In this document: one piece after another, positions 17,559 to 25,890 of the stretch
Layout: every line of letters starts with the position of its first letter
Numbering within the stretch: position 1 is the stretch's first letter
Source of the DNA: Nitrososphaerota archaeon
GTDB taxonomy: Archaea > Thermoproteota > Nitrososphaeria_A > Caldarchaeales > JAVZCJ01
Direction of reading: 5' to 3'
DNA: 53,778 bases
Assembly (NCBI GenBank): GCA_038817485.1
Contig: JAWAZL010000007.1
Span: 1-53,778 of the forward strand
Program-made: the position numbers and the translations under genes
Notes under the pieces: model-generated
Seen by the model: the letters and a program-made list of their open reading frames with translations, nothing else
What the model was told of the DNA's origin: nothing
Databases searched by the model: none

Positions 17559-18113
17559 ATGGATGTATTTGAAGCTATTTGTAAAAGAAAATCAATAAGA
17601 GCTTATGAGCCAACCCCAATTCCAGATGAAAAAATAAATAAAATTCTTGAAGCTGCAAGATTAGCTCCTTCAGCAGGAAATATTCAACCTTGGCATTTTA
17701 TTATAGTTAAAGATAAAGAAAAAAGAGAAAAATTAGCTCAAGGAATGTTTGCAAAATTTTTAGCTGAAGCTCCTGTTGTAATAGTTGGTTGTGGGAACAC
17801 AAAATCTTCTCCTAAGTGGTATATGGTTGATGTTTCTATAGCAATGGAACATATGGTTTTAGAGGCAACCGAGCTTGGTTTAGGAACATGTTGGGTTGGA
17901 AGCTTTAATGAAGAAGAAGTTAAAGAGTTATTAAAAATACCTGAAGAATATAAAGTTATTGCATTATTAGCAATTGGTTATCCGCATGAAAAATTTGATA
18001 TTCAAGGAAAAATTTTACATATTTTTCGAAAAAGAAAGAAATTAGAAGAAATTGTTAGTTTTGAAGAATTTGGAGGAAAAATAAATTCTTCTAAAAATAA
18101 AATGAAATATTAA
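17559..18113 (+). CDS. Nitroreductase-family FMN protein
   Basis: 184-residue member of the nitroreductase fold, a homodimer binding FMN and using NAD(P)H. FMN-contacting KRKSIRAYEP near the start, then LAPSAGNIQPWHFIIV (residues 38-53), and the C-terminal GLGTCWVGSFNEEEVKELL and LLAIGYP are characteristic. The real substrate in this family is rarely a nitro compound and cannot be told here. It is 91 bases after the corrinoid protein and may be in the same transcript. No obvious ribosome binding site; the ATG at 17559 fits the family start. Confidence 0.9.
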   Translation: MDVFEAICKRKSIRAYEPTPIPDEKINKILEAARLAPSAGNIQPWHFIIVKDKEKREKLAQGMFAKFLAEAPVVIVGCGNTKSSPKWYMVDVSIAMEHMVLEATELGLGTCWVGSFNEEEVKELLKIPEEYKVIALLAIGYPHEKFDIQGKILHIFRKRKKLEEIVSFEEFGGKINSSKNKMKY

Positions 18114-18255
18114 AAAATTAAATTAAAAACTTAGATTAATATTTCATTTTATTCTAATAAAATGATAAACTACAAAATCTTTTTATTAAAAAATAAAAAT
18201 TGATGAATTTCTTTTTTGAAAAATAAGAGTTTTGAAATTTTTACTATATGTTGAT

Positions 18256-19098
18256 TTAATAAATATGCTTTGCTTTTTCATAACTACCTAAAAATTTTAT
18301 AAATTTTGTTCTTCCTCTCATTTCTTTAATAGCTTCTATAACTTTTTTATCTTTTATACTTCCTTCAAAATCTAAATAAAAATTATATTGCCAAGCTTTT
18401 TGTTTATCAGGTCTAGATTCAAGCTTTGTTAAATTTATTTTTCTTTTTGCAAAAGGTTCTAAAGCTTTATATAATGCTCCTGGAACATGCCTTGTAGCGA
18501 ATATTAATGATGTTTTACATTTTTTAGAAATTGGAATAATTTTTTTATTTGAAATTTCTATGAATCTTGTATAATTATTTTCTGTATCTTGTATATTTTC
18601 TTTAATTATTTTTAAATTATATGCTTTAGCAGCTCTTTTACTAGCTATAGAAGCTACATATTCCATTTCTTCTTCTTTAATCATTTTAGCACTTCCAGCA
18701 GTATCATAGAATGGGATTATTTCCCAATTGTATTTCTTTAAAAAATTTTTACATTGTTCAATTGCCTGAGGATGAGAGAAAACTTTCCTTATTTCATTTA
18801 AATTATACTTCTTTAAAGCTATTAAGCAATGTTTTATTTTAAGAATATATTCTCCAATTATAAACATATTGTATTTTAATAATAAATCATATACTTCATT
18901 TATACTTCCTGTCCAAGAATTTTCAATCGGTATTAAAGCTGAATTAGCTTTCTTATTCTTAACGTTTTTAAACGCATCTTCAAAAGAATTACAATATAAT
19001 ACTTCTATTTTCTTACTTTTAAAATATTTAAAAACAGCTTCTTCACTATAGCTTCCTTTTTCTCCTTGAATAGCTACCTTTATTGTTTTTTCACGCAT
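18256..19098 (-). CDS. pheA: Prephenate dehydratase
   Basis: 280-residue monofunctional enzyme converting prephenate to phenylpyruvate for phenylalanine. The catalytic domain has GEKGSYSEEAVFKYF, the NSWTGSINEVYDLL loop, SHPQAIEQC, and the terminal NYTRFIEIS with the catalytic TRF. An ACT domain follows from about residue 200 (RHVPGALYKALEPFAKRKINLTKLESRP). ESRP is the phenylalanine-binding motif, so feedback inhibition is expected. The ATG at 19096-19098. It stands alone, with 298 bases to the divergent MFS gene. Confidence 0.95.
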   Translation of the reverse strand: MREKTIKVAIQGEKGSYSEEAVFKYFKSKKIEVLYCNSFEDAFKNVKNKKANSALIPIENSWTGSINEVYDLLLKYNMFIIGEYILKIKHCLIALKKYNLNEIRKVFSHPQAIEQCKNFLKKYNWEIIPFYDTAGSAKMIKEEEMEYVASIASKRAAKAYNLKIIKENIQDTENNYTRFIEISNKKIIPISKKCKTSLIFATRHVPGALYKALEPFAKRKINLTKLESRPDKQKAWQYNFYLDFEGSIKDKKVIEAIKEMRGRTKFIKFLGSYEKAKHIY

Positions 19099-19396
19099 TT
19101 ATTTCCACTTATATTATTCACAAGTTTAAATTTATTACAATGATTAAAACGAATATTTAAAGTTATTTTTTAATGGTTTTAATATTTTCTCATTTTTAAT
19201 TTCAATATCCGCTTTAAACTAAGAATTCCTACACCCATCAATTATTAATCCATTTTAAGATAATAATATCAAAATCTCTTAGACATTTTAATATCACTTT
19301 GAATAGATTATTTTCTACTTTCATCTCTTTATTTTTTTATTAATATAATATATTTCAAATTTAAATACTAGAAACTTTAGAGGATAAATTAAAAAT

Positions 19397-20716
19397 ATGG
19401 GAGTAATAGAATATTTAGAAAAAGTCCCCATTTCGAATTTCCATTACATTTTACTACTTTTAGGATGTTTAATTTATGGATTTACTGCAATGAATACTAT
19501 GCTAATTAGTGCAGCTCTTCCTGCAATAATTTCAGAATGGTCTTTAGACTCTGTAACAGCTGGTTTTTTATTAAGTAGTGGATATATTGGAATGTTCATA
19601 GGAGCACTTTCATGTGGCTTCTTAGCAGATGCTATAGGTAGAAAAAAGGCACTTATATTTACAATTTTTTTAATGAGTATTTTTACTGGATTATGTTCAA
19701 TTGCTAACGAGATTTCATCCATGTTTATTTTAAGATTTTTAGCTGGAATAGGTTTAGGAGGTACATTACCTCAACCGGGTGTATATATATCAGAATATGT
19801 TCCAGCTAAGTATAGAGGGAAATTTGTAGGATTCGTTGAAACTTCATGGGTTTTTGGAGCTTTATTAGCTATAGCTTTTCCATTTCTATTAATTCCATTA
19901 TATGGTTGGCGTTTAACATTTTTAATTGCTTTTATTCCACTTCTTTTAATAATATTAGTTATATTTTTTACTCCTGAATCTTTAAGATATTTAGAATTAA
20001 AAAACAAATATGAGGAAATTTTTAAAATTCTTAAAAAGCATAAATTAATATCTGAAGAGATAAATAAAGAAAAAATTTTTTATAAATTAAAAGATACTTC
20101 TAAGAAAACTTCTTTTAAAGAAATCTTTTCTTTAAAATATAGAAAAAGAACACTTCTCTTATGGATACTTTGGGCAGTGCTAGTATATACTTATCATGGA
20201 ATATTTTTATGGCTTCCCACAATCTATGTTAAAGAATTTGGTTTTGAAATTGTTAAATCACTTTATTGGACATTAATAGTTACTTTAATACAAGTTCCAG
20301 GATATTTTAGTGCAACTTTCCTTTTAGATATTATTGGAAGAAAAAAAGTTTTAGCTATATATCTTGGTTTAGCTGGAATCTCATGTCTTTTACTTAGCAT
20401 AGCAAAAGATGTAAATGCTATACTTTTATGGAGTTGTTTTATATCATTTTTCAATTTAGGTGCATGGGCTGGATTATACACTTATACTCCTGAATTATAT
20501 CCAACTAGAATAAGAGGTACTGGTTCTGGAGCTGCAGCAAGTATTGGAAGACTTGCAGGAATTTTAGCTCCTACATTAACAGGCTTCTTATATTCTATTG
20601 GAAAACTACTATTTCCATTTATCGTATTTACTTTAGCGCATTTAATAGCTTCTTTAAGTGTTATATTTTTAGGAATTGAGACAAAAGGAAAAATTTTAGA
20701 GGAAATTTCAGAATAA
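19397..20716 (+). CDS. MFS transporter, sugar/organic-acid porter type
   Basis: 439-residue, twelve-helix major facilitator. The loop between helices 2 and 3 has GFLADAIGRKKAL (the GxLaDrxGRkk signature), with a matching LLDIIGRKKVLA in the second half. PELYPTRIRGTGSG near residue 365 is the signature that groups it with sugar and aromatic-acid porters. GIETKGKxLEEIS near the end is also typical of that group. The start ATG at 19397 is preceded by GAGG about a dozen bases upstream and by a TTTAAATA element near 19360. The substrate is not predictable and neighbours give no hint. Confidence 0.9.
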   Translation: MGVIEYLEKVPISNFHYILLLLGCLIYGFTAMNTMLISAALPAIISEWSLDSVTAGFLLSSGYIGMFIGALSCGFLADAIGRKKALIFTIFLMSIFTGLCSIANEISSMFILRFLAGIGLGGTLPQPGVYISEYVPAKYRGKFVGFVETSWVFGALLAIAFPFLLIPLYGWRLTFLIAFIPLLLIILVIFFTPESLRYLELKNKYEEIFKILKKHKLISEEINKEKIFYKLKDTSKKTSFKEIFSLKYRKRTLLLWILWAVLVYTYHGIFLWLPTIYVKEFGFEIVKSLYWTLIVTLIQVPGYFSATFLLDIIGRKKVLAIYLGLAGISCLLLSIAKDVNAILLWSCFISFFNLGAWAGLYTYTPELYPTRIRGTGSGAAASIGRLAGILAPTLTGFLYSIGKLLFPFIVFTLAHLIASLSVIFLGIETKGKILEEISE

Positions 20717-20869
20717 ATGGAATAATTTTTAATTTTTTTAAATTAAAAATTGTTATTTATCGAAAATCTAGTAAATAATGGCCATTTTTTTAATTTTAGA
20801 AGAAGAAAGAAAGACAAAATAAACAAATTTTTAATTAAAAGCTTAAATTTTTGATTTTTTTAGAAAAAT

Positions 20870-20938
20870 ATGCTAAAAAAGATAGTAAGGAGGTTGAGAA
20901 TCAAGAAAATAATTAGTTTAAATAAAAATGGTGATTAA
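20870..20938 (+). CDS. Possible 22-residue basic leader peptide ahead of the polyamine operon
   Basis: ATG at 20870, TAA at 20936-20938, reading MLKKIVRRLRIKKIISLNKN and GD. A CTTAAATTTTT element about 25 bases upstream would make it the first codon of a leaderless transcript. A GGTGAT lies at its end. The peptide is rich in lysine and arginine. I cannot tell whether it is translated; the case rests only on its position at the expected 5' end of the mRNA. Confidence 0.25.
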   Translation: MLKKIVRRLRIKKIISLNKNGD

Positions 20939-20994
20939 AAATGATTATTTTGGGGATACATATAATCGTGAAAAAACACGAGTATGCCCCTGAG
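20930..20994 (+). promoter_or_regulatory. G+C-rich structured element in the 5' leader of the polyamine operon
   Basis: GGGGATAC (20952-20959) pairs with GTATGCCCC (20982-20990), eight pairs with one bulged G. Inside it CGTG (20967-20970) pairs with CACG (20977-20980) over an A6 loop, leaving ATATAAT as an internal loop. GGTGAT at 20930-20935 and CCTGAGG at 20989-20995 flank the hairpin, resembling the C and D halves of a kink-turn or box C/D element. The structure is striking in such A+T-rich DNA. It starts about 210 bases ahead of the speD-like start. It could be a regulatory RNA, a small box C/D-like RNA, or chance; only the base pairing is observed. Confidence 0.45.
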
Positions 20995-21161
20995 GTATTT
21001 AAAAAATTTCTCTCAAAATTAATAAACTCCTTTCTTTATAAATTCCAAATTGTAAAAATTATTAAAAATTTTTCAGTATATATTTTTTCTTATATTTCTT
21101 ATTTCTTCAAAATGCTGTTATTTTTCTTAAAAAATTTTATAGCATACTTAGGTGATTTTCT

Positions 21162-22484
21162 ATGAAAACAATAAGCTTTAATACACATTTATCAATTTAT
21201 GCAACTTTAACAGGATGTGATCCAAAACTTTTAGAAAATGAAAACTTCATTCTTTCAACTTTAATTTCTTCTATAATTCAAGGAAGAATGAAATTAATTA
21301 AACTTTTTTATAAAAAATTTGAAGATGGGGGAAAAGGAGTTACACTCGTAGCCCTTATTGCAGATTCTCATATAATTGTTAATACTTTTCCAGAAAATTA
21401 CTCTCTTTTACTTGATATTTATAGTTGCACAGGATATCCTATAAATTCTATATATGAATTTATTAAAATGTTTAAACCGAAAAGATTCGAAATTACATTT
21501 TTACCAAGGAATTTAAAAGATGATGTTTTTCAATCAAGAATTATTTTAAGTGAAAATGATGTTGATGAAAAATTAAATGAATGGATGAAAAAAAGAAATT
21601 TACTTCCATTAATTAATACGAATGAGAAATTTTTAATTTTAGTAAATTTAATTGGTTTTATTATTGCAAATGGTTATTTACATAATGATTTAAAATGCTT
21701 CCATGTTTATCATAAAAATAAATACATATTAGAAATTCTAAAGAAAAAAATAAACTTATTAAAAGTAAATGCAATAATAAAACCAAAAATAAATAAAAAA
21801 GGAAATAAAATATTTGAACTTTATGTTAATGATAAAAACTTATGTAAATTGCTTTATATGCTTGGTGCACCAAAAGGAAATGAAAATAATAGAATATTAG
21901 AATTTCCATCATGGTTGAAAAATGAAGAAGAACAAATTAAAGCTATTTTCTTATCACCTTTATTATTAAAAGCATTTGATAATATAAAAAGAATTTATGA
22001 TTTTGAAAATGGAAAAGGTAATTCTCATGATATAATTTTATTAATTAAAAGTTCTTTAAATGAAAAAACAGAAGATTTTGTAAAAAACATAGAAAAAACA
22101 TTAAATGAAATATTTATAAAAACTGATGGAATAATTATTAAGAAATTAGGAAAGAAAGAATATTATGGTATAAGAATAAAACCAACATATGAGAATTTTA
22201 TTAGAATGCAAATTATTACTTCTATTAATAAAATCTTTCCATTATCACTTTTTGAAATAAATATTTCTATGAAACAAAAATCTATGTATAAATTTAATAC
22301 AGAATATTATAAAATAATTAATTTCCTTTTAAAGAATAAAAAAATTTTTATATCAAGCATTTTTAATGATCTTGAAATCCCTTATAATAAAGGTTTAAGA
22401 ATATTAAGATTACTTAAAAAGTATAATATAGTAAAAATAGAAGATAAAAGAATTGTATGTTTAAATTTAGATAAAAGTGAGTGA
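21162..22484 (+). CDS. AdoMet-decarboxylase-like domain fused to a degenerate LAGLIDADG fold and winged helix
   Basis: 440 residues, three parts. Residues 1-122 match class 1 S-adenosylmethionine decarboxylase (SpeD): DSHIIVNTFPE aligns with the processing site ESHxSIHTWPE. Ser69 is the pyruvoyl-serine equivalent and Cys89 the proton donor, but the processing histidine is Asn74, the second serine is Thr61, and Glu before Ser69 is Asp. Residues 155-275 look like a two-motif LAGLIDADG domain: LIGFIIANG (163-171), LYMLGAPKGN (231-240) with EFPSWL, and FLSPLLLKAF (263-272). The catalytic acids are Asn170 and Ala271, so cleavage is not expected. Residues 375-435 form a winged helix (YKIINFLLKNKKIFISS...). 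AGGTGAT precedes the ATG. The stop overlaps speE's upstream region. Either a bifunctional remnant or, as I infer, a ligand-sensing DNA-binding regulator like WhiA in design. Confidence 0.75.
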   Translation: MKTISFNTHLSIYATLTGCDPKLLENENFILSTLISSIIQGRMKLIKLFYKKFEDGGKGVTLVALIADSHIIVNTFPENYSLLLDIYSCTGYPINSIYEFIKMFKPKRFEITFLPRNLKDDVFQSRIILSENDVDEKLNEWMKKRNLLPLINTNEKFLILVNLIGFIIANGYLHNDLKCFHVYHKNKYILEILKKKINLLKVNAIIKPKINKKGNKIFELYVNDKNLCKLLYMLGAPKGNENNRILEFPSWLKNEEEQIKAIFLSPLLLKAFDNIKRIYDFENGKGNSHDIILLIKSSLNEKTEDFVKNIEKTLNEIFIKTDGIIIKKLGKKEYYGIRIKPTYENFIRMQIITSINKIFPLSLFEINISMKQKSMYKFNTEYYKIINFLLKNKKIFISSIFNDLEIPYNKGLRILRLLKKYNIVKIEDKRIVCLNLDKSE

Positions 22485-22509
22485 TAAAATACAATTAAAG
22501 GTGTTGAGA

Positions 22510-23430
22510 ATGGAAGAAAATAAAGAAAGTTGGATATGGTTTATAGAGTGGCAAACACCTGGACTAGCTGTAATGCATAAAATAAAGAATGTTATATATA
22601 GTGGACATACAAAATATCAAAAAGTTGATATTGTTGAAATCGACCCTTTTGGAATTTGTTTAATACTTGATGGAAAAGTTCAGTCTTCTATTATTGATGA
22701 GTATATTTACCATGAATCTTTAGTACATCCAGCACTAATAACTCATCCAAATCCAAAAGAAGTTTTGGTTATAGGTGGAGGAGAAGGTGCAACAATAAGA
22801 GAAGTATTAAAACATGATGTAAAAAAAGTTACGATGGTTGATTTGGATAAAGAAGTTGTAGAATTATGCAAGAAATACCTTCCAGAAATACATAAAAATT
22901 CATTCTTTGATGAAAGAGTAATTCTAGAATTTAATGATGGAAGGGAATTTCTTAAGAAAAGTAGAGAGAAATATTATGATGTAATAATAGTAGATGTAAC
23001 AGATCCTATTGAAGCAGGACCATCACAACTTCTTTATACAAAGGAATTTTATGAATTAGCTAAATCACGCTTAAAAGAAGATGGCTTAATAGTTACTCAA
23101 GCTAGCTCAATATTTTATAGTAAAAATGTTTTTTCAATAATTTTTAATACAATAAGAAATGTTTTTAAAATAGCAAGAGCATATTATGCATGGATTCCAT
23201 CATATAATTCTTGTTGGGGTTTTGTTATTGGTTCAAATGCTTATGATCCATTAGAAATCGATAGTAAAGAATTAAGTATTTTAATAAAAAATAGAATAAA
23301 TGGAAATCTTCGCTTTTATAATGAGAAAATGCATTATGTACTATTTTCCTTACCACCTGAGCTTAAAGATTTTCTTGAAAATGAAGAAAATATATCTACA
23401 GATAATAAACCGCCAATAATGCCTGCATAA
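22510..23430 (+). CDS. speE: Spermidine synthase-family aminopropyltransferase
   Basis: 306-residue polyamine aminopropyltransferase, which moves the aminopropyl group from decarboxylated AdoMet to an amine such as putrescine, spermidine or agmatine. The N-terminal beta hairpin (WFIEWQTPGLAVMHKI) precedes LDGKVQSSIIDEYIYHESL. The Rossmann core has GGGEGATIREVLKH, MVDLDKEVVELCKKYLP, and the active-site DVTDPIEAGPSQLLYTKEFY. I chose the ATG at 22510 with AAGGTG upstream; a GTG at 22477 inside the preceding gene adds 11 non-conserved residues. It follows the SpeD-like fusion and is surely cotranscribed. The acceptor amine cannot be fixed from sequence. Confidence 0.92.
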   Translation: MEENKESWIWFIEWQTPGLAVMHKIKNVIYSGHTKYQKVDIVEIDPFGICLILDGKVQSSIIDEYIYHESLVHPALITHPNPKEVLVIGGGEGATIREVLKHDVKKVTMVDLDKEVVELCKKYLPEIHKNSFFDERVILEFNDGREFLKKSREKYYDVIIVDVTDPIEAGPSQLLYTKEFYELAKSRLKEDGLIVTQASSIFYSKNVFSIIFNTIRNVFKIARAYYAWIPSYNSCWGFVIGSNAYDPLEIDSKELSILIKNRINGNLRFYNEKMHYVLFSLPPELKDFLENEENISTDNKPPIMPA

Positions 23431-23435
23431 TTTTA

Positions 23436-24824
23436 TTAAGAGCTATATTTTAAATATACTTTTTCTATAAAAGAATCTCTTACAGGTTTATAAACTTCAT
23501 TGAAGAAATCTTGTTGATTAAGTAAAATATTTTTTGGAAATTTTTCAAGATATTTTATTGCTGCATTCCAGGCATCATTATATGGTATAATAGGATTTAT
23601 TTTTAAAACTATTTGTTTATCATAATCGATTGGTTTTTGTTCTTCATCCCCTATTTTAAACCAACCATTTTTAGAAAGGTATGCCCCCTCATTCCCTATA
23701 TAAACAAGAGTTTCTTCTTTTTGTTTTAATTGCGTTATTTCTTTTCCTATTTCAATCTTTTTCCTTGAAGGTGGTTTACTTATTCCACGATGCTTAGCCC
23801 ATGCATAAAAAATCGCTCTATTTAAACCAAAAGATTTTGCCTTTTCTAAATCGTTCGTTAAAATAAAGTATCTTGCTGCTTGAAGCAATGCCATTACTTG
23901 AAATCTTCCAAGCTTAGCTTGAATCTTAATTTTTTTAGAATCTTCTTTTCTTTTTTCAGAGCTTCCTATAATGGTTTGAATTCTTCCTTCAGCAGTAGCT
24001 TTAACAAAATAATATCCACCTATCTTTTTTAAAGCTTTTTCGGCTAATTGATCTGCTTCTCCTTCTTCATATATTTTCCAATCTTGATTATGCTTTATAT
24101 TATTTGGATTTGTCCAATCGAGATTAAAATTATATAATTCATTTGGTTTAAAACATATACAACAAATATCTAATTGTCTATGAAGAGAAAGTGGAACTGT
24201 AAAAACTCTTTTAATATCTATTTTATTTTCAAGTTTTAAAATAGATTTATCATCAATTTTTGAAGCTATTTCTAAAAATTTGTCTTTTACTTGACAACAA
24301 ATATATTCAACTATTGAATATGCAATATCTAATGGATTATACTTTTTAAGTATTTCTTTTGAAAAACTTTTTTCATGCAAATGAATATGACATCCTCTTC
24401 CACTCCATTTCAAAAAAACAGATTTATCAATTCCTTCCTTCTCTAATGCATCTAAAATTATTTCTGCAATTTTTATTGTTGTTTTCCAATATTCTGGAGA
24501 ACTATCTATATCCCAAATAGGTGAAGCATAAATAATATTTTCAGGATCTTCTAAATCTTCTTTAGATAATATTTTTGAATAAATATTTATTGAACCATAA
24601 AAAGTTCTTGGTTTTATGAAAAAGAAATTTTTAAAAATTTTATCAATATCTTCATCACTATTAATAGAAAGAGGCTTATTCTCTTTTTTCCAATATCTAA
24701 TAAAAATTCTTTTATCTTCACTTGCCATACCTTCAATAGCAACCCATCTATTTTTACAATAATTAATTATTTCTTTTCTTACAATGGGATTGGAATAAAA
24801 TTTTTTTATATCTTCATAATCCAT
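23436..24824 (-). CDS. Archaeo-eukaryotic primase superfamily protein
   Basis: 462-residue protein with the three primase-polymerase (AEP) motifs: WDIDSSPEYW (DxD-type metal ligands, about residue 105), KWSGRGCHIHLHE (the SxH motif, about 140), and KRVFTVPLSLHRQLDICC (about 209, as in RVPGSLH of PriS-like enzymes). The remaining 220 residues contain lysine-rich helices and no clear zinc stem, and it lacks the close match expected of the replicative PriS. It could be a repair or specialised primase, or a PriS relative in a lineage-specific system. It is convergent with speE with only five bases between stops. There is no helicase or large primase subunit nearby. Confidence 0.75.
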   Translation of the reverse strand: MDYEDIKKFYSNPIVRKEIINYCKNRWVAIEGMASEDKRIFIRYWKKENKPLSINSDEDIDKIFKNFFFIKPRTFYGSINIYSKILSKEDLEDPENIIYASPIWDIDSSPEYWKTTIKIAEIILDALEKEGIDKSVFLKWSGRGCHIHLHEKSFSKEILKKYNPLDIAYSIVEYICCQVKDKFLEIASKIDDKSILKLENKIDIKRVFTVPLSLHRQLDICCICFKPNELYNFNLDWTNPNNIKHNQDWKIYEEGEADQLAEKALKKIGGYYFVKATAEGRIQTIIGSSEKRKEDSKKIKIQAKLGRFQVMALLQAARYFILTNDLEKAKSFGLNRAIFYAWAKHRGISKPPSRKKIEIGKEITQLKQKEETLVYIGNEGAYLSKNGWFKIGDEEQKPIDYDKQIVLKINPIIPYNDAWNAAIKYLEKFPKNILLNQQDFFNEVYKPVRDSFIEKVYLKYSS

Positions 24825-24909
24825 TTTTCTTAACCACTTTCTATTAATAAATAAGGAATAAGCTAATATTTTATAATTTTTGTTTTCTGTTTTTTATCCT
24901 TTAAAATAT

Positions 24910-25890
24910 TTAAATTAATTTTTCAATCATAGGATTTAATCTTGCATATGCTTTTCCATTTTTAATGAAAACTTGAAATATAGTTTTAATACTTATTCCA
25001 GCTTCTTTTTTAACAGCTTCACTTCCTCCATAATCTGGTTTTTCAATAGCACATACAACATCTACTATTTTTATCCTTAAATTAGTTAAAAGCTTAATTA
25101 ATGCTATAAGAGTCCCTCCTGTTGAAACCATATCATCTATTAATAATACACTTTCTCCTTTTTTTATACCATATAAGTAGTATCTTCCAGATTCAAATCC
25201 AGAAGTATATTCAATCGATGGGATTTCCATATTAGATTCATGAAATGCTCTTTTTCTTACTATAGCTAAAGGTTTTCCTTTCCTATTAGCTACAAGGGTA
25301 GCTATGGGTATTCCTAAAGCTTCAATTGTAAGAACTTTATCAAAATCATTAGGAGTAATCTTATCTATTATTTCAGCTATCCATTCTAATATTTCAGGCT
25401 CAGGTGGAGGGATATGCTCAGTTATTGGATTAACTACATACATGTATTTTTTATCTTTATCTTTACCAGCCCAAGGCATTTTAACAATATATGCATTTTT
25501 ATAATATTCTATAACTCTTTCTAAAAATTCTTTATTAATTTTCTCTTCAAAAAAATTTGCTTCAGAAATTTTATTATGAAAACAAGATTTTTTATTTTTA
25601 TGGCAAGCATTTCCAATTTGTTCAACAATTAATAAAATAGCATCATTATCACAATCAGCAAATATTCTTTTTACTTTTTGAATGTTTCCTGATGTTTCTC
25701 CCTTCATCCATATCTTCTTTCTAGATCTACTCCAATAAAAAGCATATCCAGTTTCTAATGTTTTTCTAAGAGCAGTTTCATTCATGTATGCAAGCATTAA
25801 TACTTTTCTAGTTTTAAAATCTTGAACTATTACTGGAATTAATCCATTATTCTTTTTAAAATCTAATTCATTTATTTTAATTTCATTCAA
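24910..25890 (-). CDS. hisI: HisI phosphoribosyl-AMP cyclohydrolase fused to a purine phosphoribosyltransferase
   Basis: 326 residues in two parts. Residues 1-107 are complete HisI (opens the adenine ring of PR-AMP, third step of histidine synthesis): metal-site DCDNDA at 79-84 and zinc ligands C96, H97 and C103. Residues 115-326 match archaeal hypoxanthine/guanine phosphoribosyltransferase: [38 protein letters not shown], and the PRPP-binding [14 protein letters not shown] near 262-275. HisI is usually alone or fused to HisE; HisE is not seen here. The start is TTG at 25888-25890, overlapping hisF by eight bases. It is the last gene of the his operon. The fusion would place PRPP-using purine salvage beside a pathway that consumes ATP and PRPP and releases AICAR. 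Confidence 0.85.
   Translation of the reverse strand: MNEIKINELDFKKNNGLIPVIVQDFKTRKVLMLAYMNETALRKTLETGYAFYWSRSRKKIWMKGETSGNIQKVKRIFADCDNDAILLIVEQIGNACHKNKKSCFHNKISEANFFEEKINKEFLERVIEYYKNAYIVKMPWAGKDKDKKYMYVVNPITEHIPPPEPEILEWIAEIIDKITPNDFDKVLTIEALGIPIATLVANRKGKPLAIVRKRAFHESNMEIPSIEYTSGFESGRYYLYGIKKGESVLLIDDMVSTGGTLIALIKLLTNLRIKIVDVVCAIEKPDYGGSEAVKKEAGISIKTIFQVFIKNGKAYARLNPMIEKLI

Noticed and set aside
20941-21165. 74-codon frame just before the SpeD-like gene as a real protein
   Set aside because: Has a ribosome binding site and overlaps the next ATG, but codons at its front (CAC, GAG, CTC) differ from the neighbours and coincide with the hairpin; the rest is Phe/Ile/Lys low complexity. Kept only as a possibility in the findings.
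21162-22484. Intein inside the SpeD-like protein
   Set aside because: The LAGLIDADG part follows a complete SpeD domain, with no splicing-block residues and no C-terminal extein; it is a fusion.
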